Assembly: GCA_028753945.1 (NCBI GenBank) | Contig: JAPNXP010000013.1 | Span: forward strand, 3,968,001-4,032,000 | DNA length: 64,000 nucleotides | Direction: 5' to 3' | From: Hexactinellida sp. DTS-2022 | Lineage: Eukaryota > Porifera > Hexactinellida | Shown: in pieces, positions 33,700-45,049 of the stretch | Position numbering within the stretch: position 1 is the first letter of the stretch | Layout of the letters: every line of letters begins with the position of its first letter | The notes under the pieces: generated by a model | The model's input: the letters and a program-made list of their open reading frames with translations, nothing else | What the model was told of the DNA's origin: nothing | The model's database searches: none | Made by a program: the position numbers and the translations under genes

Positions 33700-34106
33700 A
33701 TACTGTCAATAGACTCTGATTTAAGATTACGCAAAAGTCGTTCACTAGGTAAGGGGATGTGTTGATGTAATAATCTATATGCGGCATGAGATGTGTAACG
33801 TAATTGGAGAGCGAATCTACTAACATGTGAAGAATATTTACAAGACCAATAGCATTCTAATATACTAAGGCAATGGCACTCATGTTTTCTTTTGGACCAT
33901 GGACTGGTTAAACGAGTCATTTCCATATGCCTTTGATTTGCAAATTTGAGTCCCCTATAGATCCCCTCATTATTGTATATTGTTAGCATCATTATGTCAT
34001 AGCATACTGATGTCAGGCCTCACAATCGAATAATATTTTTGAACCTGAATTCAGTGGAATGGGAACTTATTAAACAACCACAAGATATTTTTATGTTCAA
34101 TTTTAT

Positions 34107-35483
34107 GGACATACCTAATTTCCGGAACGGGACGGTATGGAACGGTACCATTCCGGAAAATCAAAGTACCTAAATTACGGAACGGTACCATTCCGGGAAA
34201 TTTAAGTACCTAAATTACGGAACGGGATAGACCCCCAAGTTATTGGTTAATTTGGTTATTATAGACTTTAACAACATTTGTTTTTGCATTCTGATAAACT
34301 ATTTTGTACTAAATGTGCTAAATTATCAAGATAAAATAAAACAAACCGGTGTAAGGGCGTTTAGGGACCCAAGGCCGAAATAGCTACCTATTGTGTTCTA
34401 GGGGTGCCCTAAATCGCTAGCGACTTAGGGACCCCGCGTTTTGCATAGATTGAATATATTGTTATAGGTTTAATTAATCAATCTTTAGTTGATCTATCCC
34501 AGCTCAAGTACCTAAATTAACAATTTAAATACCGGAACCCTAACTATAAATAAATTACAGGAGTGGTATTAGTTGGACTTTCAATTAGGTAGTTACTCAG
34601 ATTTCATCAGTAGTGTACGTGCGTGAGAACATTTGGTGATGGTGGTGCTCAACACCACCTTGTCTACAGTCTACACGTCCGACACGTGTCACTTATACAT
34701 ACTTAATGTTTAGGGACTTACATACGTTTTAAATTAATGATAACTCTCGTTGTAAAATGCCAATTGTATCACTGCCCTCCTTCCTGAGTGCGACACTTAG
34801 TTAGTATGACTAATAATATTGTAATATTTTAAGGAGTCCTCTGCGCGGGTCGTATACGGGTGCCGCCCCCGCCCCGCAAAATATTCAGATCCTTTGTTCC
34901 GCATGAATCCGCGGGTTGCGGGTCCCGCGACCCGCGACCCGCATTAATTATTGAATTAACCCGCGCAGAGGTCTAGTCTCTATCACTGGACTGGTCCCTA
35001 CATTTAGCGATTTCGGACTAAGCAGGCCCTAAAACGCTACGTAATGATTTAGGGCCGGGGGTAAAAGAATAAAAAATGGGAATTTTAGACGGGAAAGGAA
35101 GATTGGAAATTGGAATCACTATTTTGGTTTACTCGGGGTCTCGGTAGGGCATCCACGGGGTTGCACATATCTTTCGATCGAGGGTTAAGTGAAAGGAGGT
35201 ATCTTTGTTCTGGAAATTAGGGATCAAAATTAACGGAATCGTATATTCCGGAAATTGGGTATTTAAATTCCCGGAATAAATTTGTTCCGGAAATTAGGCA
35301 TTTATAATTTCCGGAATCGAATATTCCGGAAAATAGGCATTTGAAATTCCGGAATAATTTTGTTCCGGAAATTAGGTATTCATATTTTCCGGAACCGTTC
35401 CGCGGAATTCCGTAATTTAGGTACTTTGATTTTCCGGAATGGTACCGTTCCGTACCGTCCCGTTCCGGAAATTAGGTATGTCC
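34107..35483. mobile_element. Element with ~75-bp inverted ends, GGACATACC family
   Basis: The ends begin GGACATACCTAATTTCCGGA and match over ~75 bp with few differences. AATTTTAT is a perfect 8-bp duplication (34099-34106, 35484-35491). TTCCGGAA sites recur many times near both ends. There is no transposase gene. The superfamily is not assigned; hAT and Merlin both make 8-bp duplications. Confidence 0.88.
34838..34971. mobile_element. Short palindromic MITE inside the GGACATACC element
   Basis: Inverted ends CCTCTGCGCGGGT enclose CGCGACCCGCGACCCG-type repeats. GC-rich against an AT-rich background. Confidence 0.72.
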
Positions 35484-35651
35484 AATTTTATTTACTGTAC
35501 ACCCATTATGTTTGTATTTGGTCACGATACGATTAGTTTAATGTAAAAACGAATTAGAATTTCCATATAAATTCTGTTTTACGAATTATTACACTCCTGT
35601 TTGTCATAATTGTATTGATTTCTTGTGGTTATGCTAGCTACTAAGTGAAAT

Positions 35652-36121
35652 ATGCCACTACGTAGTTGTTCGGCTCCAAATTGTAAGGGTAACTACAAAT
35701 CAAATGACCGGTTCGCGCATTTCAAGATGCACCAGAAAGCAGATCAACTCAGACAAGGTTTATTCGGGATATTTGCAGAGAAGAGACCGGTTCCCAATGG
35801 AGGCGATACATCGCGCAACATTACACGTGTGAATCTAAAGCTGAAAGATATTCTTCACAAGTTTATCTACCGGGATTTCCCTCCTACTATTCTCAATTTG
35901 TCACATGCACAGTAGTCTCGAATCAGATGAAGATGAATAGTTTTATCAGCTCTATCACTTATCCTGAGTCATACAAAGAAGAAAATGATTTCCAGGAAAT
36001 GCAAGGTAAGTTTTCATTTAGTTCCCTCCCTGAAAATTGGTCATTATGGTATCCCGATGAATATAGCTTGATACGTCCTCGTATAGAATACTATAGCATC
36101 ATGGTAGTGGCTACTTGTTAG
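35652..36121 (+). pseudogene. THAP-domain P-element relic, plus strand
   Basis: The ATG at 35652 begins CSAPNCKGNY, a THAP start, followed by FAHFKM; the finger is cut short and frame is lost by 35915. At 35927-36121 a second frame carries LPENWSLWYPDEYSL, a segment found between the THAP finger and the core in such proteins. A later fragment at about 37695-37775 resembles NSFNQSMV/SPWSKRKHECHC of the minus-strand relic at 33992, here also on the plus strand. This is thus a separate copy facing the opposite way. Confidence 0.65.
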
Positions 36122-36466
36122 TAAATTTCATCTCTGTTCAAGCCAGTCAAAAGGTGTATTCTCCACTTTCGATAAATAAGTGGGTTGTAGGATATACTCT
36201 GCCTGCATCGGACCATCGGTGTAGCAACGCGGTTTTTTGCGCCACTTGTGTCACAAGTGGGCCTTGACAGGAACACAAATGTCTCTAAATTGATATGAGT
36301 TAGTTAAGATATTATACCATGATTACTATCGTTATAAACTTGAAAACCTAGTGTTTTCAGGTCATGTTATGTCGATATTTGAACAGGTATATGTATCCCT
36401 ATCATCATCCACTTGTGGCACAAATTTCGGATTTTCAAAATACTTTTGGCCGGGTAAAGTAATATA
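36122..36466. other. No gene seen
   Basis: No domain or repeat recognised. Confidence 0.45.
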
Positions 36467-36710
36467 CAGTAGAATCTCGTTAGTACGAATACCAGCCAGG
36501 GGACCATCAATATGCGTTCGTTCGCCTTATCCGGTGTAAGCGCGTTATGGGGACCCCAGCGTTTTGGGCCCCCTGGGCTTTAAAACATTAGCGATATGGG
36601 GACGGGGTTCCTAAAATGTTCGGGATTTACGAACAGGGGCCCTAAAACGCTGGGGTCCCCGAAGCGCGCTTATACCGGGATTCGTATTAACCAATATGAT
36701 TGTGTTGAAA
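36467..36710. mobile_element. TA MITE relic carrying another MITE
   Basis: It begins TA then CAGTAGAATCTCGTTAGTAC, as at 31541 reversed. The right terminus is lost after ATTCGTATTAACC. A 148-bp element has inserted in it. Confidence 0.65.
36531..36678. mobile_element. CCGGTGTAAGCGC-family MITE
   Basis: The ends CCGGTGTAAGCGCG and (reversed) CCGGTATAAGCGCG lead into GGGGACCCCAGCGTTTT on both sides. A second copy is at 51115-51245 and a looser one near 34345-34440. Confidence 0.8.
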
Positions 36711-37499
36711 AGGCTTTGCAAATATTTTCAAGTTAGTTATTAGTATATTTCTGAATTAATTAAGATCGAGTTTTGTGATTCCATTAGGTATTGCGCCTGC
36801 CCCATGCGAAATTTGTGCCCTTGAGATTTTTCTTAACTTTGTGATGGTATATCTAAACTTTGGATTAACATTTGGAATATTTTGAGACTCAGCCCTCCTA
36901 CAAGTCTCATAGCCCCACTCACTATCCCTTTATGGCTACAGGCCTGTATCAATTTTTCTAAAATAAACTAGTTTAATGAGTTTTAACTTTTAATTAATAA
37001 TTCTTATTTGCTTCTAGATACAGACTATAAAGGCGAACCGCAACCTTTTTCAACCTTGGATCCCCTTTAGCAAATACCAAACGTTCTGTGGACCCCCTCC
37101 CATTGCCCGTAATACAAATATAGAGATCTTGTCGACCCTCTACTTCCATCCGCGGACCCAATTTGAGAACCGCTGCTCTATCAGATGTTTGTTAAGTGAA
37201 GAGTTCCTCTGACGAATTATACTGCTAATACAAGTATCACTCCTAATCTCATTACTTTACAGAGAGACTCTATTGTTGTTTAATTTACACTTAGCTCATT
37301 GTGTCTTGTATATTTATTTTATGCATTAATTAACTATGTAGTGTTAGTTCAAATTATCACTAACTACTATTAGGGATTTAATTAATATCAGAAGGGGAAC
37401 AAGATATAAGAAAATCCTAAGAAATATGCATCAACAATGTAACCTGACTATAAACAATGACAATCTATATTATACATAACGTATTAGATATAGGGAATC
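36711..37499. other. No gene seen
   Basis: AT-rich; possibly the decayed middle of the plus-strand P-element relic. No intact domain. Confidence 0.4.
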
Positions 37500-37664
37500 C
37501 TTATATAGAGCTGAGCTTTGTAGAGTTCAGATTTTTTCCCATACTAAAAGCCCAGGCTTACTTTCTAAAGGTCAATTTCAAACTCTGGAAAAAAACTGAC
37601 CTTTCTCAGTGCATGAATACACATAGTGAAAAACTGAACTCTACAAAGCTCAGCTCTATATAAG
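37500..37664. mobile_element. Palindromic MITE, 165 bp
   Basis: A 31-bp perfect inverted end, starting CTTATATAGAGCTGAGCTTT. Target duplication not clear. Confidence 0.85.
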
Positions 37665-38269
37665 TAATTTCTTAGATATATTATCGAATACTATCTACTA
37701 ACTCGTTTAACCAGTCCATGGTCCAAAAAAAAATGAGTGCCATTGCCTTAGTATATTAGAATGCTATGACAAGACTTAGGGTGGTAACTACAAAGATGTA
37801 GGAGTTCTTTAACAGGCTCAGAATCAAAATTATGTGTAAAGTTTCTGCAATAGTTTGGTAAATTGGTGAGCATTTATAAAGATGTAATTTTAGAATTCAT
37901 GATTTGGCAATATACTGGTAGTGGTATGGGCGAACTATGAAAACTTAGCTTAACATGCAAGTTAATACGTAGTAAGGTGAATGCATTCTTTTACCGGAGC
38001 TATTTCTGAATTGATTTCGACGCGATATGCAGTGACACTGACAATGGAAATTCTTATATTATCTTGCTGTGTTAATGTATTTTACAACGTCCTCAATTCA
38101 GCACACCTAAAATGATCACGGAATAGAGGAAGTTGGTCAGACTGTACAACACGTTTAGTAGGTTGTTTTCTGATAGAGTTAGGAACGGTATCTTGGATTT
38201 AAGAATTGAGTAATGATGAATAGTTAGTATAGGAATCATTGACATATTGAGTCTAGTTTTGTATAAATG

Positions 38270-38462
38270 ACGTAGATTGTACTTAGATTCGAAGTGATCG
38301 ATACAAATTCTTGAAGAAGAAGTAACAGAAATACCTTCACGGTTAATAAATTGTATCCATCTTTGTCTGAGATCAGTATTGGAAGGAAATTAAAACATTG
38401 GTCTCACAGGTCCATTAGTATAACCAGCACGACACTTGATTATAGAACATTTGTGAGGCATT
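38270..38462 (-). pseudogene. THAP zinc finger relic
   Basis: From ATG at 38462 the product reads MPHKCSIIKCRAGY, then a stop within the following PMF*FP, then LRQRWIQFINREG and CIDHFESKYN. This is the C2CH THAP pattern: Cys-Cys, a conserved Trp, Cys-x2-His-Phe. A linker-like stretch follows toward 38000. It may be the N-terminus of the minus-strand P relic at 33992-29380. Confidence 0.72.
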
Positions 38463-38465
38463 ATC

Positions 38466-39330
38466 TAATTATCAAAACGGAATAAGAAAATTGATAAATG
38501 AGTCCCAATGGAGATGAAACATTTATAATATAGTGAGAATAAACCCTTAATTCCATAAATTAAAACGACTCGAGTCACATGGTGGAGCCGTGGAGGGGAG
38601 AAATAAATTGAGTGAAAATAAATATACAAATAAATTTATTGCAAACATATAAATAACATACAATCAGGTTCTTTATTATGAACATTCAGGGGACCAAAAA
38701 TTGTGTTCATAATAGAGAGACTTCATAATAAGTGAACTCAACTTAATTAATACCATTTATTCATCAAATAAAAATATAATTTTTCTCTCAAGAATTAATT
38801 TTGAAACCCGAAGGGGAGTGGAAGTCTAAAAATGTTAAAGAACTACAGGTCTAGATTAACACAAAAGGACTATTATAACTCCATAATTTTAATAAAGATA
38901 AGGAATACCATTACCGACGATTTGATACACGAGATGGGTTATATTCGATACCAAATTGTGATAATTAATGTTATAATTATGATACCCTCGAAGCGGTTGT
39001 TTGGGGGGGGGGTGCAAGTTTTGGATGGGTCCAGTAGTGATTAAGCATCCAATGGGCGAAGCTGTCGTTTTTAGGTTCAAAACTCCAAAGGTGTTCGAGA
39101 AATTAAAAACTTGATCATTTTACCCTATCTACATGGCGAAAGGAAATTCAAAAAATACTATAAATGGCACTACTAGACATTCTAATTGGATTAAATTTCA
39201 GGAGGGTGCGGGACCCCCCTCTAGATTCGATCCACCCCACTTGTGTGCGGTAATATAAATAATCAGATAATCCCATAAGAATTATAGCGAACACATTGAT
39301 CAAGCAACAATTTAAAATAAATGTAAATTA
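38466..39330. other. No gene seen
   Basis: Contains a GGTTCTTTATTATGAAC...GTTCATAATAGAGA inverted pair near 38668-38730, possibly an old MITE, and a G run at 39002. Confidence 0.4.
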
Positions 39331-39337
39331 GTGTATA

Positions 39338-39550
39338 CTAATTCTTATTGAGCAAAGTATATGTGCCCAGCATAAAAAATCCGAAAGCTATTAACAGCAA
39401 AATATTACAATCTCTTCTATTGGTTATTCGTCTTGGATTTCTATAAGCATATAGAGTGTATCCTGTTATAGCAAATGGGCCAGCTACTCCGATTATTCTA
39501 CATGAAGTACAAGATTTCTTCTTCAGATTATTTCTATCCGTATCAGACAT
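39338..39550 (-). CDS. DMAC1-like small membrane protein
   Basis: A 70-residue protein from ATG 39550. Residues 13-27 read SCTSCRIIGVAGPFA, matching the conserved CxxCR start of the DMAC1 (TMEM261, DUF4536) family. There are two hydrophobic segments: IIGVAGPFAITGYTLYAY (about 18-35), and CNILLLIAFGFFMLGTYTLL (48-67). Human DMAC1 is a mitochondrial inner-membrane factor for complex I distal-arm assembly; that role here is by family inference. It is intact and short like its relatives, and sits alone between repeats. The match rests on a short motif plus topology, so I am moderately sure. Confidence 0.55.
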   Translation of the reverse strand: MSDTDRNNLKKKSCTSCRIIGVAGPFAITGYTLYAYRNPRRITNRRDCNILLLIAFGFFMLGTYTLLNKN

Positions 39551-40091
39551 GAAATAGCAGAATAATAAACGAAATTATCTAAATGATTGAAAATACATTG
39601 TAATTTACTAATTATAAAATTTATAAATTATAAATTGTCAACTAAGCGGTCGTTCAAATGTATTCTAATATTAGCAAGATTTTGAATTTATTCCCCAGTT
39701 AAAACATAGGCATTGTAAATTCAACATGAATTTATAACGCCTACCCAGTGGTTGAGGGACCCACTTCTCAATGCAAGTAAACTATTTAGAACTGGGCTGC
39801 TCAACGCTCAACTTGCTATGCAGATACAACAATCCTATTACAGTTATTATACATTCAGTGGCGGTCCCAGGGTGGGGTATCTCTGGCAAGGGGGTTTAGA
39901 GGTACAGGTCCGTGACCATGGGTTATTAGTTATTGATTGCCTCGCTCCTGCTCCAGGCAATCCTTGAGTAATATTAGCTTTCTTTAGTATGTAGAATATG
40001 TTTCCGTCCAATTGGAGTTTGTGGTTTAGACTTCTAGTTCCTGGATTGAAAGTAGGGCTAAACCTGCCCTGGGCTTGTCAGAGCCTGTGAC
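39551..40091. other. No gene seen
   Basis: Contains CAGTGGCGGTCCCAGGGTGG at 39858, a probable orphan hAT end. Confidence 0.4.
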
Positions 40092-40270
40092 CAGTGGAGT
40101 ATCTAGGGGGAGCAAGGGGGGCGACCGCCCCCCCCCCCCTGTTTTTGAGCTTACCCCATTTTTTTAAGGATATATACTTAGCTAATTTTACTAATACATC
40201 CGACCGACCCACCCTGAGCCCCCCAGGATTTTGTCTTGACCTCCAGTCAAAAATCCTAGTTACGCCACTG
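40092..40270. mobile_element. hAT-type MITE, 179 bp
   Basis: The ends CAGTGGAGTATCTAGG and (reversed) CAGTGGCGTAACTAGG, with a perfect 8-bp duplication CCTGTGAC (40084-40091, 40271-40278). Confidence 0.92.
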
Positions 40271-40441
40271 CCTGTGACCGCCTTTCTATACATATACAAT
40301 GGTGGAAATTTTATGATAAATGTCACGATAAATGTCACGAAGTTAGCAGCGAAATTCCGAGCACACTTCTCTAGTAATTAATTGGAAATTAACACAAATA
40401 TCAATTAGTTCTTCAATAGGAATAGAGCCTACTTGTGGTAC

Positions 40442-40763
40442 TGTCACGGAAATTTTGGTCCTCTTGGAAAATTGGTCCTGGGGACCAAAGTTTTCATGGA
40501 AATTTGGTCCTTCTGTGGAAAATTGGTCCCTCTGAGGTTTGTGTTTATTTAGCTACCGAATTTACTTGAATTTTAGATAGGCAATTTTTCGCCATATTGG
40601 GACCAAAAGATTTATGAATAAGCCTGTCACTGGAAAATTGGGCCCAGAAAATATTGATCCGATACCATACCAAAATTCCATGGAAAACTGGACCTAGGAC
40701 CATTTTTCCATGCAATTTTGGTCCCCCGGACCAATTTTTTCGGGGACCAATTTTCCAGTGACA
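40442..40763. mobile_element. TGTCAC-family element with TTGGTCC repeats
   Basis: The ends TGTCACGGAAA and (reversed) TGTCACTGGAAAA are flanked by GTAC on both sides. Inside, TTGGTCC and GGACCAA recur, with CCATGGAA near the middle. Relatives: 61917-62335 and a fragment at 49779-49850. Confidence 0.82.
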
Positions 40764-41766
40764 GTACAAAGGACCATTAAATTTTCAATACATTTGGACA
40801 TTGGGTCACTCAGTGCCGCGGAGAGCCATCTGGGGCCCCGAGACTGTATAATTTCGGGCCCCAATTTCTATTCACTGATTTCTACATTTTAAATTGCTAA
40901 GAGAATAAATACGAGCGAAGTACTGAAAACACGGTTGAGTACCCTGGATTTTCTTCCCAAAATTCGCTTTCGAGTCAATTCCAATCCGCACCCCGACAGA
41001 TCGAAATGTCATCAAACTAAACTATTAACATAATTATTAGCAATTTAGCATACATATATTCGTCATTCTCTCAAAAGTAGGCCTTTATGGCTTTTTTCTT
41101 AGCAAATTCATCTATAACAGTCTGTTATAGATGCAGTTACTAGTAAACTACAATCTACAATAAATCGAAAAAGAAATACCTATTACAAGCATGCTTCGTT
41201 GTTGCGCTGATCAGATGAACAACACTGCATTATTATGCAAACTGGAAGTAGAAAACCGACTCGAAATTTATGCTCTGGAATGCTGTGGATTTATTAAATT
41301 AAAGAATTACATTTATACAGCTATATCTTATATATTAATACTCAATGATTTATTTGTTTGTTTTTTGTTTGTCCGAATAAGACGAGATTGTGAGAGTTGA
41401 GGCCAGCCAATGGGCGTAGTCAAACAAAAATTTTTGGGGGTGCCCGAAAAATTTTGGGGGCCACTATTCAGATGAGTCATTACAATACAGTGAGAGAACG
41501 CTCAATCTATCCTTATTCGAACTTATTGTAGAAATTTTGGGGCCCAGGTATAATATTTGGAGGGCCAGGCTCACCCGTCCTGGGTATAGAATACCTATAT
41601 TGTGGAATTTTTCGTATTATTCTTTCGAAATTTGGGGGCCCCCTCGGAGCCGGGGGCCCCGAAGAAATGTCTCGCCTTCCTCGCCCTCTCCTCAGCGCTG
41701 GGGTCACTCCATGATGAGTTTGAAAAAGGGATCATTTTTTTTTAACGAATTTTGGCAAGTGGTTCT

Positions 41767-42035
41767 CAGTGGCGTATCCAGGATTATCGTGAGGGGGGTG
41801 CTTTGGAGCGAGCTTAGCGAGCGATGGTAAGGGGGGCTCTTGGGGGGCAAGCTCCCCAGAGATTTTTTTGAATCTTAGACGCTCAAACATCAATGTACAG
41901 CTATTCTTGTCACATAGTAGGAGGAGTGTAATATTGTGCAGTTGTACAAAATTATAAATAACAACATATCCATTTTGGAAACCAGTTATGAGGGGGGTGT
42001 TTGAACACCCAAATCCCCCCCTGGATACGCCACTG
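41767..42035. mobile_element. hAT-type MITE, 269 bp
   Basis: Perfect inverted ends CAGTGGCGTATCCAGG. The flanks do not match, so the original target duplication has decayed or recombined. The preceding 40764-41766 has GGGGCCCC-rich pieces of similar elements and no gene. Confidence 0.75.
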
Positions 42036-43855
42036 GTTTACGTCATTGAGTGATTTCTATGCGCGGACGATGTTCCCAGGCGAAAGACATCAGAAGTTTA
42101 TTTTCGAATTGAAGAGGGTAATAATATGGGGGTTCCACAGAGGAGGGCACAAGAGCAACTATTGTCGAAAAGTACATTCGCGGTCTTCCTAAGCGTATCT
42201 ACGAGAACATTCGAACTTCTCCGGAAATTAAAATATCAGAAGCTGCATTAAGAGACCACAGATTTTAATTCGTTTGAGAGTGACTCTACTGAACTGAAAG
42301 CCATCGAGACAATGTTGCAGTCGTAAAGCAAAATCATGAGTCGATGGAAGTAGATTGTAATATACTAGTAACTCACTTGAAAGTGCACCAATTACTAAGT
42401 CAGCGCTGGATGAGGCAGTAAAGTTCCTCCAAGAACAGTTGTTTCTACAGGATCTTACAAAGGAGATGTCTGTTTGTGCGGTACGGGGTGACAACCGAGG
42501 TCGGCGTCCTTATTGAGCCGAGAGAAGAAGAACATTGATCTGTTTTGAATGTGGCGGTGAAGGTCATGGATAAACGAATGTCCAAATAAACGTCAAGCAA
42601 AAAGACAGATTCTATGCTACAATTGTAGAAATTTTTGACATATTGCAAGAAATTGTTTTGAATCTCCTTCCTATTGGCTAAAATTTAAACTACAGTGAAC
42701 CTATCGGGAGAGCCGAGATAGGGTCCCAGAAGTTCTAAATATGCTCGATCAACAATTTCATTTCATCCGGGAATGTCGCTCTAGAATTATCTGATATAGT
42801 AGATATGTATAAGGATCTTTTTAGCTCAATACCAGGAGTTGCCAAGGTGGAAGAATTCAGAATTCGGACAGATAATTCAACTCCAGTCAAGATACCTCAA
42901 GTATACTATCAAGAAGTTCATGCACAAATCAAAGAAATGTGCGAAACAAATATTATCAGAATTTCAAATAGCCCATGGCTTGTGCCTCCGGTAATAGTTG
43001 GAAAAAAGGATGGGACAATTCGTTTTTGTTAGGTTATAGGAGCTTAAACAAGGTCACACACAAAGCTCCATACCCACTTCCACACCTGATCAGGTGCAAG
43101 ATAAAGTGAGTGACATGGAATACTTTTCCAAGCTGGACTTGAATTTTGATATTGGCAGATTCCAGTTGCTGAATGTGAGTGAGAAAACAGCTTTCTCCCT
43201 TGGACCTGGGCTGGGTTGTATGAATTTAACGTTCTACCGTTCGAGTTGACAGGTAGATCTATTGCATTTCAGCGGATTATGGATCAAATTATAAGGGAGC
43301 TGGAATATTGCACGGATAATTTTCATCGACGATATTTTTATATTCTCAAAAGACATACGTTCTCACCGAGCTGCTTTGCATGAAGTATTTGCAAGACTTC
43401 GTTCGTCAAACTTAACCTTACCCGGATAGAAATGTAAAATCGGAAAGAAGTTTGTCGACTATCTGGGCCATAGGCTAGGTTTTCAGGAAAAGGAATGTCG
43501 CCCGACCCTTCTAAGATTGAAAGTGTGGTAAATTGGCCTCAACCGACATGCCAAAAGGAAGTAAAACAGTTTTTAGGATTGGCTAGTTACTACAGGAGGT
43601 ATGTTCAAGACTTTGAATCTATTGCAAATCCCTTAAATCGTATATTAAGGAACGATATCATTTTTACTTGGGGAAATATGGAGGAGACTACATTTTGAAG
43701 GTTGAAAGAACTATTGGCATCATACCCAGTTTTGATATGCCCAGATTTCAAAACAAAAAAATATTCTATGGACAGAAGCAAACGGAATAGGATTGGGGGC
43801 CGTGTTATATTAGAACAAAAGGGTCGTGTTGTAGCATATTTTACAATTAAACTCC
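42036..43855 (+). pseudogene. Gypsy-type LTR retroelement relic (gag to RNase H)
   Basis: Out-of-frame blocks in the right order are visible. 42050-42260 is gag-like (IVEKYIRGLPKRIYENI). 42535-42660 has CFECGGEGH, a nucleocapsid zinc knuckle. 42805-43060 is the start of reverse transcriptase (PWLVPPVIVGKKDGTIRFC). 43495-43690 has the thumb region (VKQFLGLASYYRRYV). 43702-43855 is the start of RNase H, ending near GRVVAYF. There are many stops and frameshifts and no LTRs seen; long dead. It ends abruptly at a junction with a hAT fragment. Confidence 0.82.
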
Positions 43856-44590
43856 ATGAATTTAGAGTGGATTTAGAATCTGATATTGTAGCTATAACAA
43901 CAGATGGTTGTGCATGATGAAAAAACTGGGACGGATTATACCACCATTTCAGCAATTATGTTACGCTCATGGTTTTCAACTTGTAATTCAGGATGTATTT
44001 TATACTCACTCCCGTGATACAGAAGAACTTCTATATCATTCAAGAACGAGTGAAACAGATGATGATGATTTCGAAATAATGATGACGATGATGAGATTGA
44101 TGGATTAATTGTCCTAGGTGATGCTGCTCAAGAAAATACGAATTGTCTACGCTATGATATTCTTGACTTAGTGAATAAAATACCTAAGATTGTCAAGATC
44201 TTTAAACGATCTCCTTTGAAAAATGAAATATTACAACACTATGTAATGGAAATATATCCGAACGGTTTAAATTTGATTCTTGATTGCAGACTAGGTGGAG
44301 TTCATTATTAAATATGCTTGCACGAATAATCAAGATTAAGTTGCCTGTTCAAAAGGCATTGTTAGACCTTCACGAAATGAATCAAGAATTAACGGAAATC
44401 TCAAGAATTATCCAATCTCTGGGGCCAAACAAAGCAGCGATAGAGGCATTATGCAGACGTGACGGAAATTTGATTACAGCAGAAGTGACTATCTACTAGT
44501 TTCTGTTTGATGAACTACAAATGTGTCATTCATATTTTGATGATAAAATCAAAGTAAACTCTGTAATTACTATATTAATAGTCACTTAGT
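43850..44590 (+). pseudogene. hAT transposase fragment joined to the Gypsy relic
   Basis: From LHEFRVDLESDIVAITTDGC onward the translation follows the hAT protein at 578-3011: MKKLGRII, QQLCYAHGFQLVIQDVF, then SSLLNMLARIIKIKLPVQKA and IEALCRRDGNLITAE. It has frameshifts and stops and lacks the C-terminal dimerisation domain. The start of the hAT protein is absent; the retroelement sequence abuts it instead. Confidence 0.85.
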
Positions 44591-45049
44591 CAGCTATTAT
44601 TTGGGCCTATTTTTAGTTTACAAATGATTTTGAACATTATACTTTTAGTTAATATAATGGCAAGTTCATCTAGTAAAGAAAATCAATTTAAAATACATAG
44701 TATTTAAATAAAATTTGGGCCTAAATGAGGAGTGCTCGAACCTACATCGAAATGCTTCCGCCACCACTGTGACAACATGTAGCTTATGTTAAGTGGACAG
44801 TGGAGCCCGATAGCCCGATAAATATATATAAATATATATGTATATATATATAATTAACCTCAAACATTGTGAGGTATATGAACATATATTCGAGTGCCTG
44901 TTAATTGCGGAGATGTGATCATAAAACATACAATGGTAACAAAAGCAACCAGAGCTAAATTTCACATTAAGTGTCAAACCTGAATAAGATTGCAGAAGTG
45001 GACACATGTGTAAACCTTGCGTTAAAACCCTGTTAAAATAATATAGTCG
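44591..45049. other. No gene; AT microsatellite
   Basis: 44821-44853 is an ATATATAA-type microsatellite. Otherwise AT-rich sequence downstream of the FKBP/TPR gene (minus strand). Confidence 0.6.

Larger units (their letters stand above)
29380..33992 (-). pseudogene. Second P-element-type transposase relic, split by a 3.4-kb insertion
   Basis: On the minus strand, 33992-33713 reads as the segment before the catalytic core (PWSKRKHECHC, FALQLRYTSHAAYRLLH, PLPSERLLRNL). A MITE (33482-33699) and then the TA-flanked element (30030-33412) follow. Beyond it, 30029-29668 continues with LLDEMHFQQQ (catalytic Asp region), SSIPCIIKAIPIVKLS and FVISDNHQSNV. Then 29583-29400 gives VRWCSLHKVHDFDHSL and LRKAPALN, which fits the P-element insertion domain. 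Removing the TA element and one TA rejoins ASLI with LLDEMHF in frame. Other frameshifts remain. The THAP finger of this copy may be the relic at 38462-38275, in the same orientation. Confidence 0.75.

Noticed and set aside
33471..33992. 173-codon minus-strand frame as one gene
   Set aside because: Only the first ~95 codons resemble P-element transposase; the rest runs through a MITE.
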